Assembly: GCA_017412705.1 (NCBI GenBank) | Contig: JAFPWS010000076.1 | Location: 1-53,515, forward strand | Reading direction: 5' to 3' | DNA length: 53,515 nucleotides | Origin: Prevotella sp. | GTDB lineage: Bacteria; Bacteroidota; Bacteroidia; Bacteroidales; Bacteroidaceae | In this document: piece after piece, positions 24,566 to 33,736 of the stretch | Numbering within the stretch: position 1 is the first letter of the stretch | Layout: every line of letters begins with the position of its first letter | Notes under the pieces: generated by a model | Told to the model about the DNA's origin: nothing | The model's database searches: none | The model's input: the letters and a program-made list of their open reading frames with translations, nothing else | Program-made: the position numbers and the translations under genes

Positions 24566-27316
24566 ATGAGAAAAAAAGCCATATTGATCCTTTCACTTTG
24601 GTGCACATGCCTCATAACATGGGCTCAGCCTACTGACAACATTAGGACTTACACGCAGGAAAAGCCATTGATATATGAGGATGTATGGGACCTGTGGCCC
24701 TACTCCTACCTCAACGAGCATGGTGAGCCGGAAGGATTCAATATTGACTTGATACGTTTGCTGATGAAGGAGTTGAACATTCCTTATGTCATCAAGCTAA
24801 AACCATCAGCAGAAGCATTCCGCGATTTGAAAGACGGCAAGTCTGACTTGATGTTAGGCCTTGCCGTAGGCTTCCACGATGAGTTCGGCCACTATTCCAA
24901 GAATGCTGTCACGCTGTTCACACAGAGCTTGGTACGCCCCAAGAGCAAGCCACAGACCATTAAGCGTTTCCACGACCTAAGTAACCATCAGGTCATAGTC
25001 AACGACAGTTCCCTGGCTCACCACCTGATGATAGAGTACGGATGGGGAGAGAAAGCCAAGCCAGTAGAAGACATGCGTGAGGCCATCCAGACTGTAAGTG
25101 CTAAAGAAGATGGACAAATTCTGTGGAACACACTCTCGCTGAAATGGCTCATGCGCAGATACCATACCGATAATCTTGAGCTGACACCTGTCAATATGCA
25201 GCACGGACAATATAAGTTCATGTCTAACGACACCCACCTGCTGGACCTGTTAGACAACACGTATACCCGTCTGTATTCGGAAGACATGATTATCCCCCTG
25301 CAAGACAAGTGGTTCTATCCTGAACGTGAGGAGGAAGTGGTGGAGCCTTGGATGTGGTACACCATAGGAGGCAGCATCCTGCTATTGCTATTCATGAGCA
25401 TCTATGGCATCACCTATCGCATTCAGGCCCGCAAGCTGACTGAACTCAACCTAAAGCGCAACAAGCGACTGGCTCTGATTCTGGAGACCAGCCATGTCCA
25501 CATGTGGACCTACGACATCAAGAAGGAACAGTTTGCCTGGCGCAACGACAATGGCCTTGTGGCTTATGAATACACCATGGACGAGTTTGCACAACGCTAT
25601 AGTCCTGAGGACTTCCAGCGACTGCATAATGCCTTGAAGGATATAGCCCAACAGCCTAAAGAACAAGAGAAAGACATTACACTGGAGCTGAATGCCAAGG
25701 ACGTAGAGGATGGTGATACAGAAAAGTGTGACTACTATGTAGTGCTGTCGGTGCTCGATCGTGACAAGGAAGGAAAGCCCACAGTCATTTTGGGCACCAA
25801 GAAAGATGTGACCGAGGAACGTAGGCAACAACGCCTGTCCGACGAACGTACCCTTCGCTATTGGTCTATCTTCTATCTGCCCATGATAGGCATCATGCTG
25901 TTTGACCGTAACGGCATCCTCATCAACATTAACCCCAAAGGCTGTGAGCTGCTGGATTGTGACGCAGAGTCCATCATCAACAAAAAAACGACCATGAACG
26001 ACATCCTGCATACCGGCGACCTGAAGCCTGAGGATGCCGACGGCTACCATGCCACGCTGGATAAGGACATCAGCATGGAATACCAGCTGATGACGGTCTA
26101 TGACGACTCCCATGAGCTCTTAGGCATCTTTGCCATCTGCCGAGACCGCTCCAACTACCTGAGGATTAGTAGACAGCATGACGAGGAAGAGAAAGAACTG
26201 ACCGCAGTCAAGAAAGTGCTCAGTGGCTATAACCAAGACATCGATTTGGTTTTACGTGGCAACGACATCCGCATGGTGTCCTACTCGCCCAAAGAGCACC
26301 TGCTCACCATCCACCGCAGCGTGAACGAGATACAACATGCACTGACACAGACACGATGCATGACACTGGTAGACGATCGTTCCAAGAAAGTAGCCATGCG
26401 TATGCTCAACGACATGGACAGCCGTGAAAACAAAGACATCCATGCCCATATCCACTCCACCCTGCGAACCAAAGGGAACAGGAAGCTATGCATGGATTTC
26501 AGCCTCATGCCCTTACACGACAAGGGAGATGACGTCATCCTGTATCTAGGCCTCTGCCGAGATACTAGCGAACAATGTGCAATGACTATGGAGATGGAAC
26601 GCCAGACTGCCAAGGTACAGGAGGTGGAACATACCAAGAACAGTTTCGTGAAGAACATGGTACAGGAAATCACCAAGCCCATGAGCACCGTCACAACCTA
26701 CGTAGGACAGCTGGGCGACAAGAAGCCTGCCGACAATGAGGACGAGCTGCGCAAGGGCATCCTTGAAAACGCTGACTACCTGCTGCACCTGATAGATAAC
26801 ATCCTATATCTGTCCCGTCTGGAGGCCCACATGGTGGAGATTCAAAAGAAGCCCTGCAACATTGCCGAAGTCTTTGAGTCGCTCTGCGCCAAAGGCTGGT
26901 ATAAGTACCAGAATGAGAACACCCGATACGTTGTGGAAAGTCCCTATACGGAGCTGACGGTAAACATCGACCCCGACAATCTGGGACATGCCATTGAGCA
27001 GCTGACAGCCAATGCAGCCCAGCATACCAGCAGTGGTGTTGTCAAAGCCCGCTATGAGTACATCGGACGCCGACTTATCATCTCTATTGACGATACTGGT
27101 GAGGGCATTCCCAAAGACATCATGGCTCGCATTCAGACCAACGAGGAGCAGATTTCCCACAACACGTCTGGCTTGGGACTATCCATCTGCAAGGAGCTCG
27201 TACGACAGATGGGAGGCACCATCGACATCGTCTCTGAGGTGGGTGAAGGAACAACGGCATACATAACGATTCCGTGTCAGGCTACAGTCATGAAGCGTAA
27301 AAGAATGGAGAATTAG
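24566..27316 (+). CDS. Membrane sensor kinase with periplasmic solute-binding domain, phosphoacceptor His replaced by Gln
   Basis: 916 residues. Signal peptide (1-20), an SBP_bac_3-like periplasmic domain (about 35-255; PYSYLNEHGEPEGFNIDLIRLL), one membrane helix (about 270-293), two or three PAS-like domains (300-430, 450-560, possibly 570-680), a dimerisation region (690-760) and an ATPase domain (800-908). The ATPase motifs are intact: N box EQLTANAAQH, G1 DDTGEGIP, G2 SGLGLSICKEL. In the H box, however, the position of the phosphoacceptor is Gln700 (codon CAG at 26663-26665) in FVKNMVQEITKPMS, where kinases have MSHEIRTPL. It may phosphorylate or regulate a partner but cannot autophosphorylate in the usual way. 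Two bases before the second kinase. Confidence 0.85.
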   Translation: MRKKAILILSLWCTCLITWAQPTDNIRTYTQEKPLIYEDVWDLWPYSYLNEHGEPEGFNIDLIRLLMKELNIPYVIKLKPSAEAFRDLKDGKSDLMLGLAVGFHDEFGHYSKNAVTLFTQSLVRPKSKPQTIKRFHDLSNHQVIVNDSSLAHHLMIEYGWGEKAKPVEDMREAIQTVSAKEDGQILWNTLSLKWLMRRYHTDNLELTPVNMQHGQYKFMSNDTHLLDLLDNTYTRLYSEDMIIPLQDKWFYPEREEEVVEPWMWYTIGGSILLLLFMSIYGITYRIQARKLTELNLKRNKRLALILETSHVHMWTYDIKKEQFAWRNDNGLVAYEYTMDEFAQRYSPEDFQRLHNALKDIAQQPKEQEKDITLELNAKDVEDGDTEKCDYYVVLSVLDRDKEGKPTVILGTKKDVTEERRQQRLSDERTLRYWSIFYLPMIGIMLFDRNGILININPKGCELLDCDAESIINKKTTMNDILHTGDLKPEDADGYHATLDKDISMEYQLMTVYDDSHELLGIFAICRDRSNYLRISRQHDEEEKELTAVKKVLSGYNQDIDLVLRGNDIRMVSYSPKEHLLTIHRSVNEIQHALTQTRCMTLVDDRSKKVAMRMLNDMDSRENKDIHAHIHSTLRTKGNRKLCMDFSLMPLHDKGDDVILYLGLCRDTSEQCAMTMEMERQTAKVQEVEHTKNSFVKNMVQEITKPMSTVTTYVGQLGDKKPADNEDELRKGILENADYLLHLIDNILYLSRLEAHMVEIQKKPCNIAEVFESLCAKGWYKYQNENTRYVVESPYTELTVNIDPDNLGHAIEQLTANAAQHTSSGVVKARYEYIGRRLIISIDDTGEGIPKDIMARIQTNEEQISHNTSGLGLSICKELVRQMGGTIDIVSEVGEGTTAYITIPCQATVMKRKRMEN

Positions 27317-27318
27317 AC

Positions 27319-29844
27319 ATGAAGATGAGGTATATATGGTTTATGATAGTGCTTTTGCTGCTACCCCTTTCCGCTAAGGGGCAGCTTAGCAGCAAGTACA
27401 ACCAGCAAAGGCCCATCACCATTGTCTGCGATTGGGACAAGCCGCCCTACGAGTTCCTGGATGATGAAGGTCGGCCTGCAGGCTCCAACATCGATGTACT
27501 GACACGTATTCTGAACGATATGGGCTGTTCGTTCGAGTTCGTCATGAAAGAATGGAGCCATGCAACCAAGACGTTCGAACGTGGTGACGCTGACCTCATT
27601 CTTGCCAATGTCAACCGCTTCAAGGGTAAGCAGTTCTTTGCCACCCAGATTATCAACTACAACCGCATCCGCGTTGCCATGACTAAAGACACTGCCGACA
27701 TTATTTCCATCAATACGCTGACCAATGAGGGAGTTGTTCTTAAGGCTGGCGACTATACAGGCATGTATTTCAAGGATGCTGACTCAGCCATGCAGAGCCG
27801 TATAGAATATCAGTCACCCAAGGTGGCCTTGACTGGTCTGCTGGCAGGCGATAATAAATACTTCGTCTGGGGAGAGGAACCCCTGAAATGGAAAATCAAA
27901 AAGTTGAACCTGGAAGGTGTCTATCTCAACGGTGTCAGCATCCCTGTCAGTGAAGTACATATCATAGGTCGCGACAAAGAGCTGATAGACCAGATTGACG
28001 ACCACTACTCGCGTCTCAAGCAGAGCGGCGAACTGGAGGAGATGCTCAACAAATGGTTCCATCCAGAGAAGGTGCACGACACCACCCCACCCTATATTAT
28101 CTACACCATTCTGGCCTTGGTGGTACTGGCAGCACTCCTGTTGCTGTTCAGCCGACTGGCCAGGGCACATGTCAAGCGTGCCACCCGTAGCTCTACACAG
28201 CTCAATGAGATGATGGACAAGGCACTCCACATGGGTAACTTCCAGGTGATGGAGTATGATATTGCCCATGACCGTTTCACCAACAGCATGGGAGGAAGCA
28301 TCCTGCCTGACAAGGGGCTGACGCTGGAGGAGTTCACCCAACGTATCCACCCCGACCAACGCGAGGAGTTCGAGCAGAAGATGCAACAGCTGCTTTCAGG
28401 CCGTGAACGCCATTTCGAACTGAACAAACGTTGGAATGCAGGAACCGACGAGGAGCCCCAATGGCTTATCTTCAACGGACATGCCATCTCAGAGCTGGGA
28501 CATGACGGTCATCCAGCCTATGTCGTCAATGCCATCCACGACGTGACCCATGAGGTGGAGGAAGACACTGCTGCCCGCCTGCTTGTCCATAAGTACGACC
28601 AGCTGGCCAATATGCCGTTTGTTGGCATCTCGTTCTACGACAAAGACGGCTGGCTCATCAACCTGAACGACTCTATGAAGGAGCTCTGTCGCATTGTCGA
28701 TGGCAACCCTGAGACCAGACGCTTCTGGGAGAAAGCCTGCATGTTCGACGTCCCCCTGTTCAGGGAACTGCTGACACCAGAGACCACCGACGATGTGCTG
28801 GCCTGCCAACATATGTACTACCCCAACCTAGGCATCGACAAGTTCATCGAGCTGCAAATCCTGCCCCTCTTCAATGCCGAAGGACAGATTGCCAACTACT
28901 TGGTAGCCTCCATCGACCACACCGAGGAGCGCACCAACGACCACGAGATGCACAACCAGCGGAAAGAGATTGTCAGGACCAACCAACAGATTAACACGCA
29001 GAAAGAGCGCCTGGAGTATCTGCTGAAGAACAGCACCCGCCACCTAGAATGTGACGCTAACGGCACCCACCGTGTGGTAGTAGACAACAGCGCTCTGGAG
29101 CGTGCCCGAAAGCTGTTGCAGGAGGAGACAAAGCGGGCAGAACAGAGCGTGCAGCTCAAGAGTGGTTTCATGGCCTCCATGACTCACGAACTCCGCACCC
29201 CTCTGAATGCAATTGTAGGCTTCACAGGCATTCTGGAACATTTAGGCGAAAGCGAGGAGCGTGCAGAGTATGTCCGCATCATCCGCAACAGCAGCGACAT
29301 GCTGCAGCGCCTCATCAACGACATCATTGAAGCCTCGTCGATGACTGACGGCCCGACAAGTATCAAGATGGAGGAAGTCGATTTCGTATCTGCCTTCGAC
29401 GACATCTGCATGACGCTGAAGCAGCGTGTCCAGACACCTGCCGTCACCTTCATCAAGGAGAATCCCTACGAGACATTCTATACCACACTCGATATAGAGC
29501 GCATCCAGCAGATATTGACCAATTTCGTCACCAATGCCGTGAAGTTCACTACTGAGGGCCACATTCGTGTGGGCTACCGCTATGAGAACCACGGTCTGCA
29601 CCTCTACTGCCAAGACACGGGTATCGGTATTCCCAAGAACAAGCAAGAGCAGATTTTTGAGCGCTTCGTCAAGTTGGACGAATTTGTGCAAGGCACCGGC
29701 ATGGGCCTGGCTATCTGCAAGTCCCTGGCAGAACGCTTCCATGGCGATATTGGTGTCATCAGCGAGGGTGAAGGCAAGGGAAGCACTTTTTGGATATGGA
29801 TTCCCTGCGAACGTAAATTAAAGATGGAGAATCAAGCATCATGA
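27319..29844 (+). CDS. Membrane sensor histidine kinase with periplasmic solute-binding domain
   Basis: 841 residues with the same layout as the gene upstream: signal peptide (1-22), SBP_bac_3-like domain (about 30-255; DKPPYEFLDDEGRPAGSNIDVLTRIL), membrane helix (about 258-280), PAS-like domains (300-410 and 425-535), a coiled coil (540-610), HisKA with H623 in MTHELRTPLNAI, and an ATPase domain (N box NFVTNAVKF, G1 DTGIGIP, G2 GTGMGLAICKSL). Unlike its neighbour it has the acceptor His. No receiver domain is attached and no response regulator is nearby. It overlaps the next lipoprotein gene by 4 bases (ATGA). Confidence 0.9.
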   Translation: MKMRYIWFMIVLLLLPLSAKGQLSSKYNQQRPITIVCDWDKPPYEFLDDEGRPAGSNIDVLTRILNDMGCSFEFVMKEWSHATKTFERGDADLILANVNRFKGKQFFATQIINYNRIRVAMTKDTADIISINTLTNEGVVLKAGDYTGMYFKDADSAMQSRIEYQSPKVALTGLLAGDNKYFVWGEEPLKWKIKKLNLEGVYLNGVSIPVSEVHIIGRDKELIDQIDDHYSRLKQSGELEEMLNKWFHPEKVHDTTPPYIIYTILALVVLAALLLLFSRLARAHVKRATRSSTQLNEMMDKALHMGNFQVMEYDIAHDRFTNSMGGSILPDKGLTLEEFTQRIHPDQREEFEQKMQQLLSGRERHFELNKRWNAGTDEEPQWLIFNGHAISELGHDGHPAYVVNAIHDVTHEVEEDTAARLLVHKYDQLANMPFVGISFYDKDGWLINLNDSMKELCRIVDGNPETRRFWEKACMFDVPLFRELLTPETTDDVLACQHMYYPNLGIDKFIELQILPLFNAEGQIANYLVASIDHTEERTNDHEMHNQRKEIVRTNQQINTQKERLEYLLKNSTRHLECDANGTHRVVVDNSALERARKLLQEETKRAEQSVQLKSGFMASMTHELRTPLNAIVGFTGILEHLGESEERAEYVRIIRNSSDMLQRLINDIIEASSMTDGPTSIKMEEVDFVSAFDDICMTLKQRVQTPAVTFIKENPYETFYTTLDIERIQQILTNFVTNAVKFTTEGHIRVGYRYENHGLHLYCQDTGIGIPKNKQEQIFERFVKLDEFVQGTGMGLAICKSLAERFHGDIGVISEGEGKGSTFWIWIPCERKLKMENQAS

Positions 29845-30230
29845 AGAAGATCGTATTCGGTATGATGGCAGCCTTGGCGTTGATGGGTTGCCAGGAGACA
29901 ATGGATGAGCGTTGTGCCCGTGAGGCCCGCGAGTATACGGAAAAGAAATGCCCTGCACAGATTATTCAGGGAGTGACCATCGACAGTCTGGTGTTCTATC
30001 CTGACACCAGAACGCTGTCCTACTACTTCACGGCAGAAGGCGTCATCGACGATGCCGAAGCACTGAAGGGACACGACCTCAGGGGTATGATGCTCAAGGA
30101 GCTGCGCAACTCTACAGCTATGAAGGACTACAAGGATGCCGGCTATAACTTCGGCTACGTGTACTACTCCACCAAAAACAAAGGAACGCGGCTCTTTGAA
30201 ACCACGTTCCGTAAAAAGGATTATCAATAA
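29841..30230 (+). CDS. Small lipoprotein coupled to the sensor kinases
   Basis: 129 residues with a lipoprotein signal MKKIVFGMMAALALMGC (Cys17). The mature part is charged and polar with two further Cys residues early (ERCAREAREYTEKKC), then a beta-rich stretch (DTRTLSYYFTAEG) and ends KKDYQ. Its ATG overlaps the TGA of the kinase gene. No family recognised. Sharing a transcript with two sensors that have periplasmic domains suggests an accessory or reporter role at the envelope, but that is inference. Confidence 0.7.
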   Translation: MKKIVFGMMAALALMGCQETMDERCAREAREYTEKKCPAQIIQGVTIDSLVFYPDTRTLSYYFTAEGVIDDAEALKGHDLRGMMLKELRNSTAMKDYKDAGYNFGYVYYSTKNKGTRLFETTFRKKDYQ

Positions 30231-30253
30231 GCTAATAGCTAACTGCTAATAGC
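30231..30253. repeat. Short word repeat between convergent genes
   Basis: GCTAATAGC occurs at 30231-30239 and 30245-30253 (14-base spacing), filling most of the 34-base gap between the lipoprotein stop and the YebC stop. One of several word-repeat families in this window. Confidence 0.55.
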
Positions 30254-30264
30254 CTACATCTACT

Positions 30265-31002
30265 CTACTCGTCTATCTCCTCGGGCTTCATGTTGGTGTA
30301 CACCGTCTGTACATCGTCGAAGTCCTCCAGTTTCTCTACCATCTTGTCTATGGTCTCACGCTCCTCGGCAGTCACGTCCTTCAGGTCGTTGGGGATGCGG
30401 GTAAACTCAGCACCCGTCACCTCGAAGCCGTTCTCCTCCAGATGCTTCTGAATGGCAGCAAACGATGAGGGGTCGCCATAGATGGTAATGCTGTTCTCCT
30501 CCTCGTCCTCGTCGTACTCATCCTCCACACCAAAGTCTATCAGGTCCAGAATCATCTCGTCCATATCCAGACCGTCCGTTTTCTTAAAAGTAAACACAGC
30601 CTTGTGGTCGAACAGGAACGACAGCGAGCCCTGCGTACCCAGGTTGCCGTTGAACTTGTTGAATACTGAACGCACGTCACCTACGGTACGTGTGGTGTTG
30701 TCTGTCAGCGTCTCAACGAAGATGGCTATTCCGTGAGGACCATATCCTTCATAAGTCACCTCCTTATAGTCCGCATGGTCCTTGCCCATGGCGTTCTTGA
30801 TGGCACGCTCAATGTTGTCCTTCGGCATATTCTCACGCTTGGCGTTGGCGATACATGCACGCAGCGCAGGATTCATGTCAGGATCAGGACCGCCAGCCTT
30901 CACGGCAATGGCAATCTGCTTGCCAATCTTGGTAAATGTCTTGGCCATGTGGCCCCATCTCTTCAGCTTTGTAGCTTTACGATATTCAAATGCTCTTCCC
31001 AT
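30265..31002 (-). CDS. YebC/PmpR-family transcriptional or translational regulator
   Basis: 245 residues with the family start MGRAFEYRKATKLKRWGHMAKTF, followed by GKQIAIAVKAGGPDPDMNPALR and KRENMPKDNIERAIKNA, and the YEGYGPHGIAIFVETLTDNT segment. Known of the family: DNA-binding regulators, and in some members ribosome-associated relief of polyproline stalling. It follows pheT on the same strand by 42 bases and may be co-transcribed. Confidence 0.93.
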   Translation of the reverse strand: MGRAFEYRKATKLKRWGHMAKTFTKIGKQIAIAVKAGGPDPDMNPALRACIANAKRENMPKDNIERAIKNAMGKDHADYKEVTYEGYGPHGIAIFVETLTDNTTRTVGDVRSVFNKFNGNLGTQGSLSFLFDHKAVFTFKKTDGLDMDEMILDLIDFGVEDEYDEDEEENSITIYGDPSSFAAIQKHLEENGFEVTGAEFTRIPNDLKDVTAEERETIDKMVEKLEDFDDVQTVYTNMKPEEIDE

Positions 31003-31044
31003 AAATTAATTATACCTATTTTATTATTTTTACTCTTTTACCTT

Positions 31045-33543
31045 TTATCTCAGCTCAGCGCCCAGCTTCTGCTTCAGGTTGGCGATGAGCTTCTGCATGA
31101 TGGCGTCAATCTGCTTGTCGCCCATGGTCTTCTCTGCATCCTGCAGAATGAAGTTCACGGCATAGCTCTTCTTGCCGGCAGGCAGCTTGTCGCCCTCATA
31201 GACGTCAAACAGCTCTACCTTCTTCAGCAGCTTCTTCTCCGTCTGGCGGGCTATCTCCTCTATCTGTGCAAACTCCACCTGCTGGTCTATCAGCAACGCC
31301 AGGTCGCGGCTCACGGCAGGATACTTGGGAATCTCCGTAAACTCTACCTTCTGCTTGCGAATCACCTTCATCAGGGCCGTCCAGTTCAACTCGGCATAGT
31401 AGACCGTCGTATCAATGCCAGCCTGCTTCTGCACCTTTTTACTGATGATGCCCAGCTCTATGAGTTTCTTGCCACCACGGTTCTCGATGGTCAGTCCTGC
31501 TGCGAAGACGGGGTTGTCGCAATGACCGGTGCTCACCGTCATTTTCTTGCGCACCAACATACCCTGCTGCACACCGATACGTGCCAGAATGTTGTCCACG
31601 TAGGCATCCAACTCGGCAAATGAGGTCTGCTCGTCGGCATGTGCCCATGAGCCTTCCACGCGCTTACCCGTCAACCACAGTCCCATGTGGTACTGCTCCT
31701 TATAGGCCTGCATGGGGTCGTCGGCATTCTCCCTCTCGGGCGAGAAATGATAGACATTGCCAAACTCGAAGAAGCGGCAGTTGCCATTCTTGCGGTTAGC
31801 GTTGTGGGCAATGCTCTCCAGACCGCCATAGAGCAGCGTGGCACGCATCACGTTCAGGTCGCTCGACAGAGGGTTCATAATCTTCACTACCTGAGGATTG
31901 AGGACTGTGGTCTGTGTCTCCTCGTCCTTCACCTCATAGTAGGCACCCTTCGTCAGCGAGTTGTTCAGTATCTCGTTGAAGCCGGCACCTACCAGCTGCT
32001 CGCTCACCAGATTGGCCAGCTTGTGCTTCTGGTCTTCCTCGCCCTTGATGACGAGGCTCGACTTCAGCTGTGTGGGAATCTCCACATTATTATATCCATA
32101 GATGCGCAGGATATCCTCTACTACATCGCAGGGACGCGTCACGTCCACACGATAGGCGGGAACCTCTATCTCTATGGCCTCTGCCGTCTCGCTCAGAATC
32201 TTCATCTCCAGCGAAACCAGAATGCTCTTGATAGTATCCTGTGGTATCTCCTTACCTATCAGCTGGTTGACATAGCTGTATGCCACCGTCACCTTCGGAT
32301 TCTCCATCTTCGTAGGATACACATCCTTGATGTCCATCGACACCTTACCGCCAGCCAGCTGCTTGCAGAGCAAGGCGGCATACTTCAGGGCGTCAATGGT
32401 GCCGTTGGGGTCTACGCCACGCTCAAAGCGGAACGAGGCATCCGTTGACAGGCCGTGACGACGGGCCGACTTGCGAATCCAGGTAGGATGAAAGTAGGCA
32501 GACTCCAGCACCACGTTACGAGTAGTCTCATACGTACCACTACCCTTACCGCCAAAGACGCCTGCAATACACATGGGCTCCTCGACATTACAGATAGCCA
32601 GGTCGCGGTCGCTCAGCTTGTGTTCCACACCGTCCAGCGTCTGGAAGGGAGTACCGTCGGGCATCGTCTTCACCACAATCTTATGACCACTCACCATGTC
32701 AGCGTCAAACGTATGCAACGGCTGACCCAGGGCCATCATCACATAGTTGGTGATATCCACGATATTGTTGATAGGACGCAGGCCGATGACATTCAGCTTC
32801 TCCTTGAGCCACTCCGGCGACTCCTTCACCTTACAATCGGTGATGCTCACACAAGCATAGCGGCGACAAGCCTCCGCATTCTCTATCTCCACCTCTATGG
32901 GCAGGTCGTGGTTGTCAACAGCAAAGTCAGCCGTCGAGGGACGGTGCAGCGCTGTCTGATAGCCGTTCTGCTTCAGCCAGGCATACAGGTCGCGGGCCAC
33001 ACCCCAGTGCGACAGGGCGTCGGCACGGTTGGCCGTGATGTCCACCTCGATAAGCCAGTCGCTCTCCAGATGGTAATACTCCGCTGCCGGCATACCCACC
33101 TTGGCATCCTCCGGCAGTACGATGATGCCGTCGTGACTGGTACCCACTCCTATCTCATCCTCTGCACAAATCATACCCAGCGACTCCACGCCGCGCAGCT
33201 TCGACTTCTTGATGACAAACTCCTTGTCACCGTCGTAGAGCACGCAACCCAGGTCGGCCACAATCACCTTCTGACCTGCTGCCACGTTGGGAGCACCGCA
33301 CACAATCTGCTGTGGCTCACCCTTGCCCAGGTCTACTGTCGTTACATGCAGGTGATCTGAGTCAGGGTGCATCTCACACGTCAGCACCTTGCCCACATAT
33401 AGTCCCTTCAGACCACCCTTGATACTTTGTACTTCTTCCAGCGCGTCAACCTCCAGACCTGTCGACGTCAGCGCGTCGCACACCTGCTGCGGTGTCAAGT
33501 CGAAATCCACGTACTCCTTAAGCCATTTATACGATATATTCAT
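31045..33543 (-). CDS. pheT: Phenylalanine-tRNA ligase beta subunit
   Basis: ATG 33543 (MNISYKWLKEYVDFDL) is chosen because the promoter lies inside the longer reading; 832 residues. Domains in order: tRNA-binding OB fold (about 40-150), B3/B4 editing module (210-390; FRFERGVDPNGT), B5 (about 395-470), catalytic-like core (480-680), and the C-terminal FDX-ACB anticodon-binding domain (about 735-832; YPAVSRDLALLID). Full length. A Bacteroides-type promoter is immediately upstream. Confidence 0.95.
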   Translation of the reverse strand: MNISYKWLKEYVDFDLTPQQVCDALTSTGLEVDALEEVQSIKGGLKGLYVGKVLTCEMHPDSDHLHVTTVDLGKGEPQQIVCGAPNVAAGQKVIVADLGCVLYDGDKEFVIKKSKLRGVESLGMICAEDEIGVGTSHDGIIVLPEDAKVGMPAAEYYHLESDWLIEVDITANRADALSHWGVARDLYAWLKQNGYQTALHRPSTADFAVDNHDLPIEVEIENAEACRRYACVSITDCKVKESPEWLKEKLNVIGLRPINNIVDITNYVMMALGQPLHTFDADMVSGHKIVVKTMPDGTPFQTLDGVEHKLSDRDLAICNVEEPMCIAGVFGGKGSGTYETTRNVVLESAYFHPTWIRKSARRHGLSTDASFRFERGVDPNGTIDALKYAALLCKQLAGGKVSMDIKDVYPTKMENPKVTVAYSYVNQLIGKEIPQDTIKSILVSLEMKILSETAEAIEIEVPAYRVDVTRPCDVVEDILRIYGYNNVEIPTQLKSSLVIKGEEDQKHKLANLVSEQLVGAGFNEILNNSLTKGAYYEVKDEETQTTVLNPQVVKIMNPLSSDLNVMRATLLYGGLESIAHNANRKNGNCRFFEFGNVYHFSPERENADDPMQAYKEQYHMGLWLTGKRVEGSWAHADEQTSFAELDAYVDNILARIGVQQGMLVRKKMTVSTGHCDNPVFAAGLTIENRGGKKLIELGIISKKVQKQAGIDTTVYYAELNWTALMKVIRKQKVEFTEIPKYPAVSRDLALLIDQQVEFAQIEEIARQTEKKLLKKVELFDVYEGDKLPAGKKSYAVNFILQDAEKTMGDKQIDAIMQKLIANLKQKLGAELR

Positions 33544-33576
33544 TGCAATGATTTTATTAATTTCCGAAAATCTGTG

Positions 33577-33608
33577 CAAAGGTACGAATAAGCGAGCGAA
33601 AAACCAAA
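33577..33608 (-). promoter_or_regulatory. Promoter of pheT
   Basis: Minus strand: TTTG at 33608-33605, 20-base spacer, TACCTTTG at 33584-33577, with TTATTCG-like bases just before the -7. Transcription should start about 25 bases before the ATG at 33543. Confidence 0.78.
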
Positions 33609-33698
33609 TTTATTTGGGTTTTTCCGAGCGAAAGTATGCCTGATACGAATAAATGTTATAAAAAGGTGGGGCTTGAAGCAATTTCGCCAAATTATTCG

Positions 33699-33706
33699 TA
33701 TCTTTG
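33699..33706 (+). promoter_or_regulatory. Orphan promoter -7 element
   Basis: TATCTTTG preceded by TTATTCG, with a TTGA at 33673-33676 (22-base spacer) as a weak -33. It points rightwards into the 3' end of a gene read the other way, and no plus-strand gene follows. It may have served a gene lost when the helicase region arrived, or it may make an antisense transcript. Confidence 0.5.
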
Positions 33707-33736
33707 TCCCATACATCGGCAATCTTCCATCCAGAT

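Noticed and set aside
30733-33360. Two long plus-strand frames (about 296 and 301 codons) opposite yebC and pheT
   Set aside because: Antisense shadows of well-supported genes; no motif, no start context, and the same Leu/His-rich pattern.
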